64,000 bases of DNA, from the NCBI GenBank assembly GCA_963773735.1, contig CAVZCK010000025.1, positions 124,001 to 188,000 of the forward strand, written 5' to 3'. How positions within the stretch are numbered: the first letter of the stretch is position 1; every line of letters starts with the position of its first letter. Shown here piece by piece: positions 14,741 to 23,392 of the stretch. This DNA comes from CAVZCK01 sp963773735. Lineage in GTDB: Bacteria; Pseudomonadota; Alphaproteobacteria; Rhizobiales; Rhodomicrobiaceae. A program made the position numbers and the translations under genes. The notes below the pieces were generated by a model. It made no database searches, was not told the DNA's origin, and saw nothing but the letters and a program-made list of their open reading frames with translations.

Positions 14741-16900
14741 CTACCCTGCCGCCTCCGACCCCTCCGGCCGCTTGATCCGGCCTGGCGAAGGCCAGCTCTG
14801 CGATGACGGCACGTCCGAAACAATCGTTGCGAGCGGCTGAACGCTGAACTCCGGCGTCAGCTCCTGATATGACAACACAGGCAGGTCGATGCCGTTGCGC
14901 ATCAGCAGATTGCGCAAGTGCCGGCGCACATCCATTGATGCGAGCACGGCCGGCTTCACGTCCGGCTTGGTCGAGGCGAGAACGCGGCGAAACTGGTTGA
15001 TGATCGGCCGCGCGACCGCCTCGGAAATACTGAGAAATGTACCCACGGTCGTGGGCCGGATGCCCGAGCGCAGCACCTCCTCGACATTCCTCTCCAGCAC
15101 ATAGGCGGCAATCACGCGATTGCGGTCCGCCGCCCGGAAGCAGATCTGCCGCCCGAGCGCCGTGCGCACATACTCGCCGAGCTGCAGCACGTCCTTTTCC
15201 TTGGGACCGTACTCGACAATGGCTTCCAGGATCAGCCGCAGGTTCCGGACCGGCACATTCTCTTCAACGAGACGACGCAAGATTTCGGCGATCTTCTGGA
15301 TGGGAACGACATTTTGCGCCTCTTTGATGAGCTCGCCGAAGTCGCCCTCGGCGCGCGTCAGGATCGCGCGCGTCTCCTGGATGCCGACGAATTGCGGCGC
15401 GTAGCGGCGCAGCATCTGTCCGAGGCAGCGGCCGAGGACCTGGGTCGGCGTCAGGAAGGCGATGGCCGCATCATCGAGCCTCTCGCGATGCACCGTCTTC
15501 ACCCAGATCGCATCGCGGCGGTCGATAAGCGGCGCGCCGCGCTCATAGGGGATGTCGGCGAGATCGAGACCGACAGGGTCTTCCATGATCAAGAGATAGT
15601 TCGCGGGAATATCGCCTTCCGCCAACGGCACGTCCTGCAGATCGATCCGGAAGCGATTGGCCTCAAGGCCGGTGTCGACGCGCAAGTCAATCGACGGAGT
15701 ATTGATGCCGAGATCATCGATCAGATCATCCTGGATCAGGTCGACCTCACGCGCAAATGCGTGTTCGGTGATGGCGCCGCCGAGCTGCGGGCCGACGCAG
15801 ACGATAATGCCGTGACCTGGAAGCGATGCGCGCTGCGACTGGGCGGGCTGGGCCGCTTCGGCGCGCGCGAGCTGCCTTTCGCCCACCGCAACGGGCTCCC
15901 CGCTGGCTTCGGCTTCAGCGTCGGCAGCGTCGCGGCGCTGAACGAAGAAGCCGCCGGCAAACAGCATTGCGGCGAGCGTAAGAAACACCAGCGTCGGAAA
16001 ACCTGGAATGAAGGCGAGTCCCGCCACGATGCCGCCCGCAAGATAGAGCGCGCGCGGATCACGAATAAGCTGGCTGGTGATGTCCGAGCCGAGGTCGCGC
16101 TTTTCCTCGGTGGCGACGCGAGTGACGACGGTCCCGGCTCCAAGCGAGACCAGGAGAGCCGGGATCTGCGACACGAGGCCGTCGCCGACGGTCAAGAGCG
16201 AATAGGTCTCGATCGCCTGGCTGAAGCCGAAGCCCTTTTGCGCCATGCCGACCGTCAGACCACCGATCAGATTGACCAGGATGATGACGAGGCCGGCAAT
16301 CGCATCGCCCTTCACGAATTTCATCGCGCCGTCCATGGCGCCGTAAAGATGGCTTTCGCGCTCCAGGGTGCGCCGCAGGAAGCGCGCCTCCTGCTGGGTG
16401 ATATCGCCGTTCCGCAGCTCGTTATCGATGCTCATCTGCTTGCCGGGCAGGGCATCGAGGCTGAACCGGGCGGCAACCTCCGCGACACGTTCGCCGCCCT
16501 TGGTGATGACCACGAACTGCGCGATGGTGATGATGAAGAAGATCACCAGGCCGACCGCCACATTGCCGCCGACGACGAAGTCGCCGAATGCGCGAATGAT
16601 CTCGCCGGCATCCGCTTGCAGAAGAATGAGGCGCGTCGTCGTTATGGTGATCGCCAGACGAAAGACGGTTGCAATAAGAATGACGGCCGGAAGCGATGAG
16701 AACTCCATCGGCGAGGTGATGTAAAAGCCGACGAGCAGGATCAGCAGCCCGGCGCTGATATTCATGGTGATGACGATATCGACCAGAAGCGTCGGCAGCG
16801 GAACGATCATCATGACCACCGCGGTCAGGACGATCATCGCAATGACCAGATCGCTTCGGCGAGATAGAGCGACGGCGAGCCTGGTTAAATTGTCAAGCAT
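14741..16900 (-). CDS. sctV: Type III secretion export gate protein SctV
   Basis: The SctV/FlhA homologue has eight predicted membrane segments in the first 340 residues, including the FHIPEP-type region (VEFSSLPAVILIATVFRLA-like, then SLDALPGKQMSIDNELRNG), and a C-terminal cytoplasmic domain of about 350 residues that forms the nonameric ring. From ATG 16900 (MLDNLTRLAVALSRRSD) it is 719 residues; a longer frame from 17017 adds a non-family stretch lying inside the upstream gene. The start overlaps the end of sctY by 8 bp, implying coupling. Confidence 0.95.
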   Translation of the reverse strand: MLDNLTRLAVALSRRSDLVIAMIVLTAVVMMIVPLPTLLVDIVITMNISAGLLILLVGFYITSPMEFSSLPAVILIATVFRLAITITTTRLILLQADAGEIIRAFGDFVVGGNVAVGLVIFFIITIAQFVVITKGGERVAEVAARFSLDALPGKQMSIDNELRNGDITQQEARFLRRTLERESHLYGAMDGAMKFVKGDAIAGLVIILVNLIGGLTVGMAQKGFGFSQAIETYSLLTVGDGLVSQIPALLVSLGAGTVVTRVATEEKRDLGSDITSQLIRDPRALYLAGGIVAGLAFIPGFPTLVFLTLAAMLFAGGFFVQRRDAADAEAEASGEPVAVGERQLARAEAAQPAQSQRASLPGHGIIVCVGPQLGGAITEHAFAREVDLIQDDLIDDLGINTPSIDLRVDTGLEANRFRIDLQDVPLAEGDIPANYLLIMEDPVGLDLADIPYERGAPLIDRRDAIWVKTVHRERLDDAAIAFLTPTQVLGRCLGQMLRRYAPQFVGIQETRAILTRAEGDFGELIKEAQNVVPIQKIAEILRRLVEENVPVRNLRLILEAIVEYGPKEKDVLQLGEYVRTALGRQICFRAADRNRVIAAYVLERNVEEVLRSGIRPTTVGTFLSISEAVARPIINQFRRVLASTKPDVKPAVLASMDVRRHLRNLLMRNGIDLPVLSYQELTPEFSVQPLATIVSDVPSSQSWPSPGRIKRPEGSEAAG

Positions 16901-17225
16901 GGCTTGCCTGCCTGCGACGGAGGATGAAGTGCTGGAAGAAGCGGCGCGCGTCGGCCCGCTGCCCTGCGTACCAGAGCGCTCGGCTTTGCAGAAGATCGAG
17001 CGAGGGATCGTCGTCATCGAGGGAGCGCAAGCGCGCGATCACAGCGAGCGCCCGGTCGGGCGCGCCGTCGCTCAGGAATGTGTAAGCGAGGGTGCGCAGG
17101 ATGGACCTGTTTTCTGGCTCAAGGTGGGAGGCGAGGAGCTGCAGCACAAGCGCGCGCTTGGTCTGCCCATGATTTGCGTAAATGAAACCGAGCGCATGCA
17201 GGAGCTGCAGGGTGTCGTCCTTCAT
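16893..17225 (-). CDS. TPR chaperone SctY-like
   Basis: The 110-residue helical protein has TPR-like units (LLHALGFIYANHGQTKRALVL, TLAYTFLSDGAPDRALAVIA, SRALWYAGQRADARRFFQ). Size and placement directly before sctV match YscY/SctY, which binds SctX and SctV. An ATG 21 bp upstream is possible, but AGGA sits at the right distance from ATG 17225. It overlaps sctV by 8 bp. No SctX partner was recognised. Confidence 0.65.
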   Translation of the reverse strand: MKDDTLQLLHALGFIYANHGQTKRALVLQLLASHLEPENRSILRTLAYTFLSDGAPDRALAVIARLRSLDDDDPSLDLLQSRALWYAGQRADARRFFQHFILRRRQASHA

Positions 17226-17447
17226 GCCCGTCCTGGCGGTCCTCAACCACGGTGCGAAACCTGCGGAAGCCAGCCCGACAGTTGTCGCACAGATATGACA
17301 TAAACATCGGGCAGCATGGCCAAACTCATACGGAATTCGGCATACGAAGTCGCAGCCTGCAACTAGCTAAGCGCTAATCCTGGCTTAAGTCAATCGTCAA
17401 TAAACTCTTGTATTTCAAGCGGCAGTTGAGTAGTCTTTTATTGGATC

Positions 17448-17507
17448 TGGCCAATTTGGCAATAGTGTGGCCAATTCTTTACGTGGCGAATTTAGTATTG
17501 GCATAAT
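17448..17507. promoter_or_regulatory. Four TGGC(C/G)AATT-like repeats upstream of sctJ
   Basis: TGGCCAATT occurs at 17448 and 17468, TGGCGAATT at 17484 and TGGCATAATT at 17499, spaced 20, 16 and 15 bp in an AT-rich stretch. They lie in the 471-bp region between divergent sctY (minus) and sctJ (plus), which holds no gene. Clustered repeats at a divergent control region suggest a multi-site regulator or nucleoid protein. Confidence 0.4.
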
Positions 17508-17696
17508 TTTGTCTAACTTTTAGAATTTTCTAACAATTTGTAGAAAAAACGTGTGGCAATTGTGTGAATCTCGAGCGGTCGGCCAGCGTTTCGAGGACAC
17601 ATCACTGGGCTCATCGGCCTTGTCACTGTGTCATTCGGGCGGGTCCGGGCGGAAGGAAATCTTGGTGAGAAACGAAGTTGCGCGTAAGGGGTCGCC

Positions 17697-18539
17697 GTGC
17701 AGTCAGCATTTTCTGCGTCACGCATTGTGAGAATTTGCCGCCGATCACTCCCGTGGCGGCCGGTCAGAGCCGTCGCGCTCCTCTGCTGTGCCATCCTGCT
17801 GTCGGCATGCAATGTCCAGCTTTACGACAATCTCGACCAGCGGGAGGCCAATGAGATCGTCGCCGCGCTGTTCCGCCAGGGCATCCCGGCAGAGCGCGTC
17901 GTCGGCAAGAGCGGCAAATATGCGGTGACCGTCGATGAAAGCCGTTTCGCCAAATCCATCGCTATCTTGAACGATCAGGGTCTGCCCAAGCAGCAATTCG
18001 CAACGCTTGGGGAGGTCTTCAAGAATGACGGCATCGTCGCCTCGCCGGTCCAGGAGCGGGCGCAGATGATCTTCGCGCTCAGTCAGGAGCTGAGCAAGAC
18101 CATCTCCGATATCGACGGCGTGCTGACCGCCCGCGTGCATCTCGTGCTTCCGGAGAACGATCCGCTGCGCCAGCAGCTCATTCCCTCATCCGCGTCGGTC
18201 TTCATCCGCCACGCCTCGAACATAAAGCTCGCAAATCTGGTGCCCCAGGTGAAGATGCTCGTTGCGAACGGCGTCGCGGGCCTTTCCTACGACAAGGTCT
18301 CGGTCGTGCTGGTGCCGGTCGATGTGCCTGTGACGCCGGTGACGGTAAGGCAGGACCAGGAGCTCGCTTCATTTCTCGGCATTTGGATGCATCGTGACAG
18401 CGTCACCCGCGCGGCCTGGCTGTTCTTTTTCCTGGTCGCCCTCGTTTTCGCGCTTGGCGGCTGGCTCGGTTTCTCGCTCGTCAATAAGCGCAGGCGCGTC
18501 TATCTGCTGCCGCCAAGCGGCCGGACCAAAGTGTCATGA
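17697..18539 (+). CDS. sctJ: Type III secretion inner-membrane ring lipoprotein SctJ
   Basis: The 280-residue protein is SctJ (YscJ/NolT): a lipoprotein signal (ALLCCAILLSAC, Cys about 38) followed by the two periplasmic ring-building motifs (LYDNLDQREANEIVAALFRQG; VLTARVHLVLPENDPL) and a C-terminal membrane anchor at about 240-262. It starts with GTG, preceded by AAGGGG. It heads the plus-strand operon sctJ-K-L-N-O-Q, and its stop overlaps the sctK start by 4 bp. The order matches rhizobial nolT-nolU-nolV-rhcN. Confidence 0.96.
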   Translation: MQSAFSASRIVRICRRSLPWRPVRAVALLCCAILLSACNVQLYDNLDQREANEIVAALFRQGIPAERVVGKSGKYAVTVDESRFAKSIAILNDQGLPKQQFATLGEVFKNDGIVASPVQERAQMIFALSQELSKTISDIDGVLTARVHLVLPENDPLRQQLIPSSASVFIRHASNIKLANLVPQVKMLVANGVAGLSYDKVSVVLVPVDVPVTPVTVRQDQELASFLGIWMHRDSVTRAAWLFFFLVALVFALGGWLGFSLVNKRRRVYLLPPSGRTKVS

Positions 18540-19153
18540 CCGTCTCCGGCTTCAGCGATCAGGCTTGGCGTGCGTTCAGCGACGACTTGATGGGGACGAT
18601 CGATCCGCAGCGTTTGGCTCTCTGCTTCGATGGTCATATCGCTACCGATCTTTGCGAGAGACTGAAGGCGAGCATGCGCCTCAGAGAGCGTCTTGCCGGC
18701 ATCGTCAGCGCCAGATTCGACTTGCTGCCTTTGCTTGAAGATCCGGGCGGCAGCGAGGGGGACAAGGCGGTGGCCATGGCGTCGCCGGAGGTGCTCTTGA
18801 AAATCGTTAGCTGTGCCGGGGCGATCTATTGGTCGGCGGCGATTGCGAATACGGTGCTGGCCGCCGATGTCGCGGCTCTTCAGAAAGAGATCGGCGAGGA
18901 ACTGTGCGCATTCGCAGTGAAGCATCGCGATCTTGCCGGACCCGAGCTGACCTTGCCGCCGCGCGAGACGCTGACCGGCGAATTTTCCGATACAGGCTGG
19001 TGCTGTCTGGCCGCCTGGTGCGACGCTGTCGATCCGGCGATCGGCGTCCGGGTGCGTTTGAAGCTGCCGCCCCATGCGATCCTCGATGCGCCGCCGCCCG
19101 AAGAATTTCGGGAGCACGGGCCGGAGATCGTCCGCCGCGCCGCAATTGAATAG
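18536..19153 (+). CDS. sctK: Sorting platform protein SctK (NolU-like)
   Basis: The 205-residue cytosolic protein lies between sctJ and sctL with a 4-bp ATGA overlap with sctJ, the position of YscK/NolU in all related loci. The sequence is weakly conserved, as is usual for SctK; a helical core (LRERLAGIVSARFDLLPLLED, SCAGAIYWSAAIANTVLA) is visible. SctK connects SctD rings to SctQ pods. The call relies on synteny and length. Confidence 0.8.
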   Translation: MTVSGFSDQAWRAFSDDLMGTIDPQRLALCFDGHIATDLCERLKASMRLRERLAGIVSARFDLLPLLEDPGGSEGDKAVAMASPEVLLKIVSCAGAIYWSAAIANTVLAADVAALQKEIGEELCAFAVKHRDLAGPELTLPPRETLTGEFSDTGWCCLAAWCDAVDPAIGVRVRLKLPPHAILDAPPPEEFREHGPEIVRRAAIE

Positions 19154-19160
19154 GTGAGCC

Positions 19161-19757
19161 ATGCAGGACCAAGCCGCCTCGATATCGAAGGAGCTCCCCA
19201 AGCGACCGGGCGTGAAGATCATCCGTGCGGCCGAAGAAAGTGCTTGGCGCGACGGCTTCCGCTTTCTCGCCGAAGCCGAGGACGCCTATGCCGCCGAGCG
19301 CACCCGCGGTTATGCCGATGGGCTTGCCGCCGCCAGGCAGCAGGCGAGTAAGCTCGTAATCGAGACGGCCGAAAGGGTCGACCGGTATCTCGCCTCGATC
19401 GACAAGGAGGTCGCCGTGCTTGCCTTCGACATCGTGCGGCGCGTGCTTTCGGAATTCGACGACGCCGAACTCGTCGGGCGGGCGGCGACGGCGGCTCTTG
19501 CCGACTTCCGCGAGGCGAAGTCCGTCCGCGTCCGAATTCATCCATCGGCCGAGGCGCAGGCGCGCAGGACTTTGGCCGATCATCTCGGCGCGCAGTTGCG
19601 CCAGGTCCCCCATGTCGCGCTCGAACTAGACCAGGAACTGGACAAGCAGAGCTGCATCCTCTCGACCGAATTTGCCGTCGTCGAGGCGACCATCGAGACC
19701 CAGCTCGCGGCGATCGCGCAGGCAATGGGATTGCAGCTCGGAGATGCTGCCGAATGA
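19161..19757 (+). CDS. sctL: Stator protein SctL (NolV-like)
   Basis: The 198-residue protein has the FliH/SctL layout: an N-terminal Ala/Glu-rich helix (AEAEDAYAAERTRGYADGLAA) and a C-terminal V-ATPase-E-like domain (VAVLAFDIVRRVLSEFDDAEL, VRVRIHPSAEAQARR). SctL links the SctN ATPase to the sorting platform. It is preceded by AGGTGAGCC and overlaps sctN by 4 bp. Confidence 0.93.
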   Translation: MQDQAASISKELPKRPGVKIIRAAEESAWRDGFRFLAEAEDAYAAERTRGYADGLAAARQQASKLVIETAERVDRYLASIDKEVAVLAFDIVRRVLSEFDDAELVGRAATAALADFREAKSVRVRIHPSAEAQARRTLADHLGAQLRQVPHVALELDQELDKQSCILSTEFAVVEATIETQLAAIAQAMGLQLGDAAE

Positions 19758-21103
19758 GCGCGGCGGTGCCGGCCAGCGGAGACCGAATGGACCAGATCTT
19801 TCATCGTCTGCACACTGTCGTCCGGGAAGCGTCTCCACGCCGGCTTAAGGGGCGTGTGCGTAGTCTGCTCGGCGTCATCGTTCATGCGACCGTCCCCAAT
19901 GTGCGCCTGGGTGAGCTCTGCTATCTCGTCGATCCAACGGGCGATCGCCGTGTGCTGGCCGAGGTCGTCGGCCTCACCGAGGATGTTGCGATCCTGACGC
20001 CGATCGGAGATCTGTCGGGCCTGTCGAGCCTCACCGAGGTCGAGCCGACAGGTCGTGAGCTGAGCATCCCCGTCGGGCCCGGATTGCTGGGCCGGGTCAT
20101 CAGCGCGGTCGCCGAGCCACTCGATGGCGGGCCCTGGCCGCCCGACTGTATCGAAGGGCAGCGCCCGGTTGTCGCCGAGCCGCCGGAGCCGCTCGCCCGC
20201 GCGCTGATCAGCGAGCCGATCCAGCTCGGCATCCGGGCGATCGATGGGCTCTTGGCCTGCGGGCGAGGCCAGCGTATCGGCATTTTCGGCGAGCCGGGCG
20301 TCGGCAAGTCGAACCTGCTCGCCGAGATCGCGCGCAACACCAATGCCGAGGTCGTCGTCGTCGGGCTGGTCGGCGAGCGCGGCAGGGAGGTCCGCGAATT
20401 TCTCGATCGGCAGCTTGGTCCAGAGGGCCGGGCCAAGTCCGTCGTCGTCGCCGCCACCTCCGACCGCCCGGCGATGGAGCGCGTCAAGGCGGCTTATGTA
20501 GCCACCGCGATCGCCGAATATTTCCGCGACGCCGGCCATCATGTTCTCCTGCTCATGGACAGCTTGACGCGCTTTGCCCGCGCTCAGCGCGAGATCGGTC
20601 TCGCCGCCGGGGAGCCGCCGACAAGGCGCGGATTTCCGCCATCGCTGTTCGCGGCGCTTCCGCGTCTTCTGGAGCGCTCCGGTCCGGCGCCGGCGGGCTC
20701 GATCACCGGGGTCTACACCGTCCTTGTCGAAGGCGACGGCACGCTCGATCCGGTCGCCGAAGAGGTGCAGGCCATTCTCGACGGGCACATCATCTTGTCC
20801 TCCGATCTTGCCCAGCGGAACCATTTTCCGGCGATCGACGTGCTCCGCAGCCGGTCGCGCCTGATGGATGTCGTAAGCTCCGACGAGCACCGGCGCCAGG
20901 CGGCGCGCATCCGCGAGCTGATGGCCCGCTATCAGGAGGTCGAGCTGCTCGTCCGCGTCGGCGAGTACGAACGCGGCACCGACCAGATGACCGACGAGGC
21001 GATCGCCAAGATCGACCGCATCACCCGGTTCCTGCGCCAGCCGGCCGGGGAACGGTCGGATGCGGCCGATATGCGGGCGCAGATGAAGGAGCTTGCCGAA
21101 TGA
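19754..21103 (+). CDS. sctN: Type III secretion ATPase SctN
   Basis: The 449-residue hexameric ATPase releases chaperones and unfolds substrates. Walker A is GEPGVGKSN (about 179-187), Walker B is HVLLLMDSLTR (about 263-273), and the FliI/SctN-type signature PPTRRGFPPSLFAALPRLLER follows. The C-terminal domain ends QMKELAE. It overlaps sctL at the start and sctO at the end by 4 bp each, an operon of coupled genes. Confidence 0.97.
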   Translation: MSAAVPASGDRMDQIFHRLHTVVREASPRRLKGRVRSLLGVIVHATVPNVRLGELCYLVDPTGDRRVLAEVVGLTEDVAILTPIGDLSGLSSLTEVEPTGRELSIPVGPGLLGRVISAVAEPLDGGPWPPDCIEGQRPVVAEPPEPLARALISEPIQLGIRAIDGLLACGRGQRIGIFGEPGVGKSNLLAEIARNTNAEVVVVGLVGERGREVREFLDRQLGPEGRAKSVVVAATSDRPAMERVKAAYVATAIAEYFRDAGHHVLLLMDSLTRFARAQREIGLAAGEPPTRRGFPPSLFAALPRLLERSGPAPAGSITGVYTVLVEGDGTLDPVAEEVQAILDGHIILSSDLAQRNHFPAIDVLRSRSRLMDVVSSDEHRRQAARIRELMARYQEVELLVRVGEYERGTDQMTDEAIAKIDRITRFLRQPAGERSDAADMRAQMKELAE

Positions 21104-21588
21104 CCCAGGACGGGCTCAAGCGTCTGTACCGGCTGCGCGAGCTTCGCAAGGAAAAGGCGCTTGAGAAAGTCACGGCGCGTCAGGCAGCATTGCGCCGCGC
21201 CGAGCATGAGCTGATCGAGGCGCAGAACGTGCTCGAAGATCATCTTCAAGCCACCCTGCAGCAGGAAGCATCCGGGCTCTCCGGTATGGTCGGAAAGACC
21301 CTCAGCCATGCCGAGATCTTCAGCTTCCGCTCGGAGCTGATGCTGCTGATCGAGCGGCTGGCGGCGCTGATGGCGGAGGAAAAGACGGCCGGCCAGATGC
21401 GCGAAATGGCGAAGGCGGAGCTGAAAGCGGCCACGGCCGTATTCCGGGATTATCATCGAAGCGCGGAAAAACTTGACCATGTCATCGTTCAGGGCGGCCG
21501 CAAGCTGATGAAAAAGCGGCTTGCCCTGTCCGAGGCGATCGACGACGAATTGCAGAATCGGCGTCGGGTGTCGAAGGAGGCCCGCTGA
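21100..21588 (+). CDS. sctO: ATPase stalk protein SctO
   Basis: The 162-residue protein is almost entirely coiled coil (LYRLRELRKEKALEKVTARQ, then repeated Ala/Glu/Leu heptads), matching SctO/FliJ in size and in its place directly after sctN. It inserts into the SctN hexamer and contacts SctV. The start overlaps the sctN stop by 4 bp. Confidence 0.9.
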   Translation: MTQDGLKRLYRLRELRKEKALEKVTARQAALRRAEHELIEAQNVLEDHLQATLQQEASGLSGMVGKTLSHAEIFSFRSELMLLIERLAALMAEEKTAGQMREMAKAELKAATAVFRDYHRSAEKLDHVIVQGGRKLMKKRLALSEAIDDELQNRRRVSKEAR

Positions 21589-21609
21589 CCAGGCGGGGCA
21601 GGGATCGCA

Positions 21610-22701
21610 ATGCTTGATACAGCGGGCGCCGGTAGCAGCAAGCCGTCATACAATGGCTCTGCGCCACGGGCCGAGTGGCAGCCGGCGGTGCTGCGGGAGG
21701 TCAATCCGGATTTTGTCGAGGCGGTCAACGCGCTTTACCGGCGCCGCCCGTCGCGGAGATCGCAGCTTGCCGGGCGATCGCTGACATTCAAGCCGGTCTG
21801 GCGGCGTACATTGCCGATTGTCCCGGAGGCCTGGACCTTGACGCTCGACATCGACGGCGAGCCCGCCGAGCTGATCTGCCCGCAGGTGCTCGTCGACAGC
21901 CTCTTCAAGGACATCGAGGCCTCGATCGACAGGGAGGCGCTGTCCCCCGACATTCAGGCGCTGCTTCTCGAATTTGTTCTGAGCGATACGCTGGAGAAGA
22001 TTGAGACCGTGCTCGGCTCGTTCGTTTCCCTTCATTCGGCGCATAAGGGGCTCGCCACCTGGATCGGCTACGACTATCCCGTGCTCGCGATCGAGATCGA
22101 GCTGGAAGGCGCTGCCAAGTCCTGGAGCACATTGCGGGCGAGCCACCGGCATCTCCAGCGCCTGGCGCAGGGCCTCGACTGGCTGCCGGGCGTGCAGAGG
22201 GCCGCGCCGGTTCTCGATCTGCCAATGCCGGTTAACCTGCGTCTTGCCTGCGTCGATCTCAGCTTCGCCGAGGTGAAAACCCTGCAGGCGGGGGATATCG
22301 TTCTCGTCGATGCTCATTGCCGCGAGCCGGAAACGGCAATCGCCGTGATAGGCGAAAGTCTGGTTGCTCCCGTCAAGATCCTGCCGACCGGCTACCAGCT
22401 TCTCGATCTTCCAAAGCCTGCAACAGGGTCGGCGCTGGACTGGTGTGTCGATCCGCCCGCCGGGCGGCTTGGGCCGCTCAGTGAGGGCGGGGCGATGGAT
22501 GTGCCGATCCGCGTCTTCGTCGAATTGGGCCGCTTCGAGCTGTCCTTGGCCGCGCTTCCGGAATTGACGCGCGGGGCCCAGATCGGCGCCAATGCACTGC
22601 CGGGCGCCTGGCTTGATCTCATGGCTGCCGGCACGCTCATTGGCCATGGCGAGGTGACGGCGGTCGGCGGCAGCTTCGGCGTTCGGATCGTCAGGGCCTA
22701 A
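21610..22701 (+). CDS. sctQ: Full-length sorting-platform protein SctQ
   Basis: The 363-residue protein is a complete SctQ: a poorly conserved N-terminal domain, then SPOA1 (about 205-275, DLPMPVNLRLACVDLSFAEV) and SPOA2 (about 295-363, VPIRVFVELGRFELSLAAL to VTAVGGSFGVRIVRA). It builds the cytosolic pods that sort substrates. AGGGA precedes the ATG, 21 bp after sctO. A second, stand-alone SPOA gene lies at 6393-6650, so SPOA2 supply is duplicated. Confidence 0.92.
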   Translation: MLDTAGAGSSKPSYNGSAPRAEWQPAVLREVNPDFVEAVNALYRRRPSRRSQLAGRSLTFKPVWRRTLPIVPEAWTLTLDIDGEPAELICPQVLVDSLFKDIEASIDREALSPDIQALLLEFVLSDTLEKIETVLGSFVSLHSAHKGLATWIGYDYPVLAIEIELEGAAKSWSTLRASHRHLQRLAQGLDWLPGVQRAAPVLDLPMPVNLRLACVDLSFAEVKTLQAGDIVLVDAHCREPETAIAVIGESLVAPVKILPTGYQLLDLPKPATGSALDWCVDPPAGRLGPLSEGGAMDVPIRVFVELGRFELSLAALPELTRGAQIGANALPGAWLDLMAAGTLIGHGEVTAVGGSFGVRIVRA

Positions 22702-22729
22702 ATGCGGGAAAGATCCGCCCAGGGGGCGG

Positions 22730-23392
22730 TCACAGGCGCGTGAGCCGCGCACGGACCGCGTAGCCGCCATAGATGTGCTCGGTCGCCGCTGTGAAGCCGA
22801 TTTGCTCCGAAAGCGCCTCGATCCGCGCCTCGAAATCCGGGATCGGCGTCACCGAGAAGCGGGCGAGCCAGGTGCGCTGCAGATGCTGAAATAGCACGGG
22901 ATAGCCGGCGAAATCGCCGAAATCGACAATGTGCAATTCGCCGCCAGACGCGACGCAGCCTGCGGCGGTCTCCACCACGCGCGGCCATGCGGGGATCATC
23001 GACAGTGCGTAGGATATGAAGACGCGATCGAAGCTCTGCACCCCGAAGAGCCTGCCCGCATCGAATGCCGTCGCATCGCCGACCGCAAGCGCGATGCGCG
23101 CGCCGAGACCACTTCGGGTTTTGGAGGCATGTGCAGTGCGCACCATTTCTTGCGAGACGTCGAGACCGTAAAGCCGCGCCTCGGGATAAAGCTGCGCAGT
23201 CTTGATCAGATTGCGGGCCGTGCCGCAGCCGAGTTCAAGGACGGTCCCGCGCTGCGGTACGCCAAGCTCCGCGATCAGACGATCGCGGCCGAGCAGATAA
23301 TAGCGTCTCGTTGCGTCATAGATGAAGCGCTGGTGGCGATAGATGCCGTCCATCTTCTCGGCGGCCGAGCCGATGTCGAAGCTCTGGGTCAT
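22730..23392 (-). CDS. btaB: Betaine-lipid N-methyltransferase BtaB
   Basis: The 220-residue class I SAM methyltransferase has motif I VLELGCGTARNLI and LYGLDVSQEMV for cofactor binding. Adjacency to btaA (4-bp overlap) identifies it as BtaB, which trimethylates diacylglyceryl-homoserine to the betaine lipid DGTS. The family-typical N-terminus (KMDGIYRHQRFIYDATRRYYLLGRD) supports the call. It is convergent with sctQ (28-bp gap). Confidence 0.9.
   Translation of the reverse strand: MTQSFDIGSAAEKMDGIYRHQRFIYDATRRYYLLGRDRLIAELGVPQRGTVLELGCGTARNLIKTAQLYPEARLYGLDVSQEMVRTAHASKTRSGLGARIALAVGDATAFDAGRLFGVQSFDRVFISYALSMIPAWPRVVETAAGCVASGGELHIVDFGDFAGYPVLFQHLQRTWLARFSVTPIPDFEARIEALSEQIGFTAATEHIYGGYAVRARLTRL

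Noticed and set aside
13895..14806. 303-residue plus-strand frame opposite the secretin
   Set aside because: No family features, His/Arg-rich, fully inside sctC/sctV.
15314..16699. 461-residue plus-strand frame opposite sctV
   Set aside because: Charged low-complexity shadow of the SctV C-terminal coding; sctV itself is complete.
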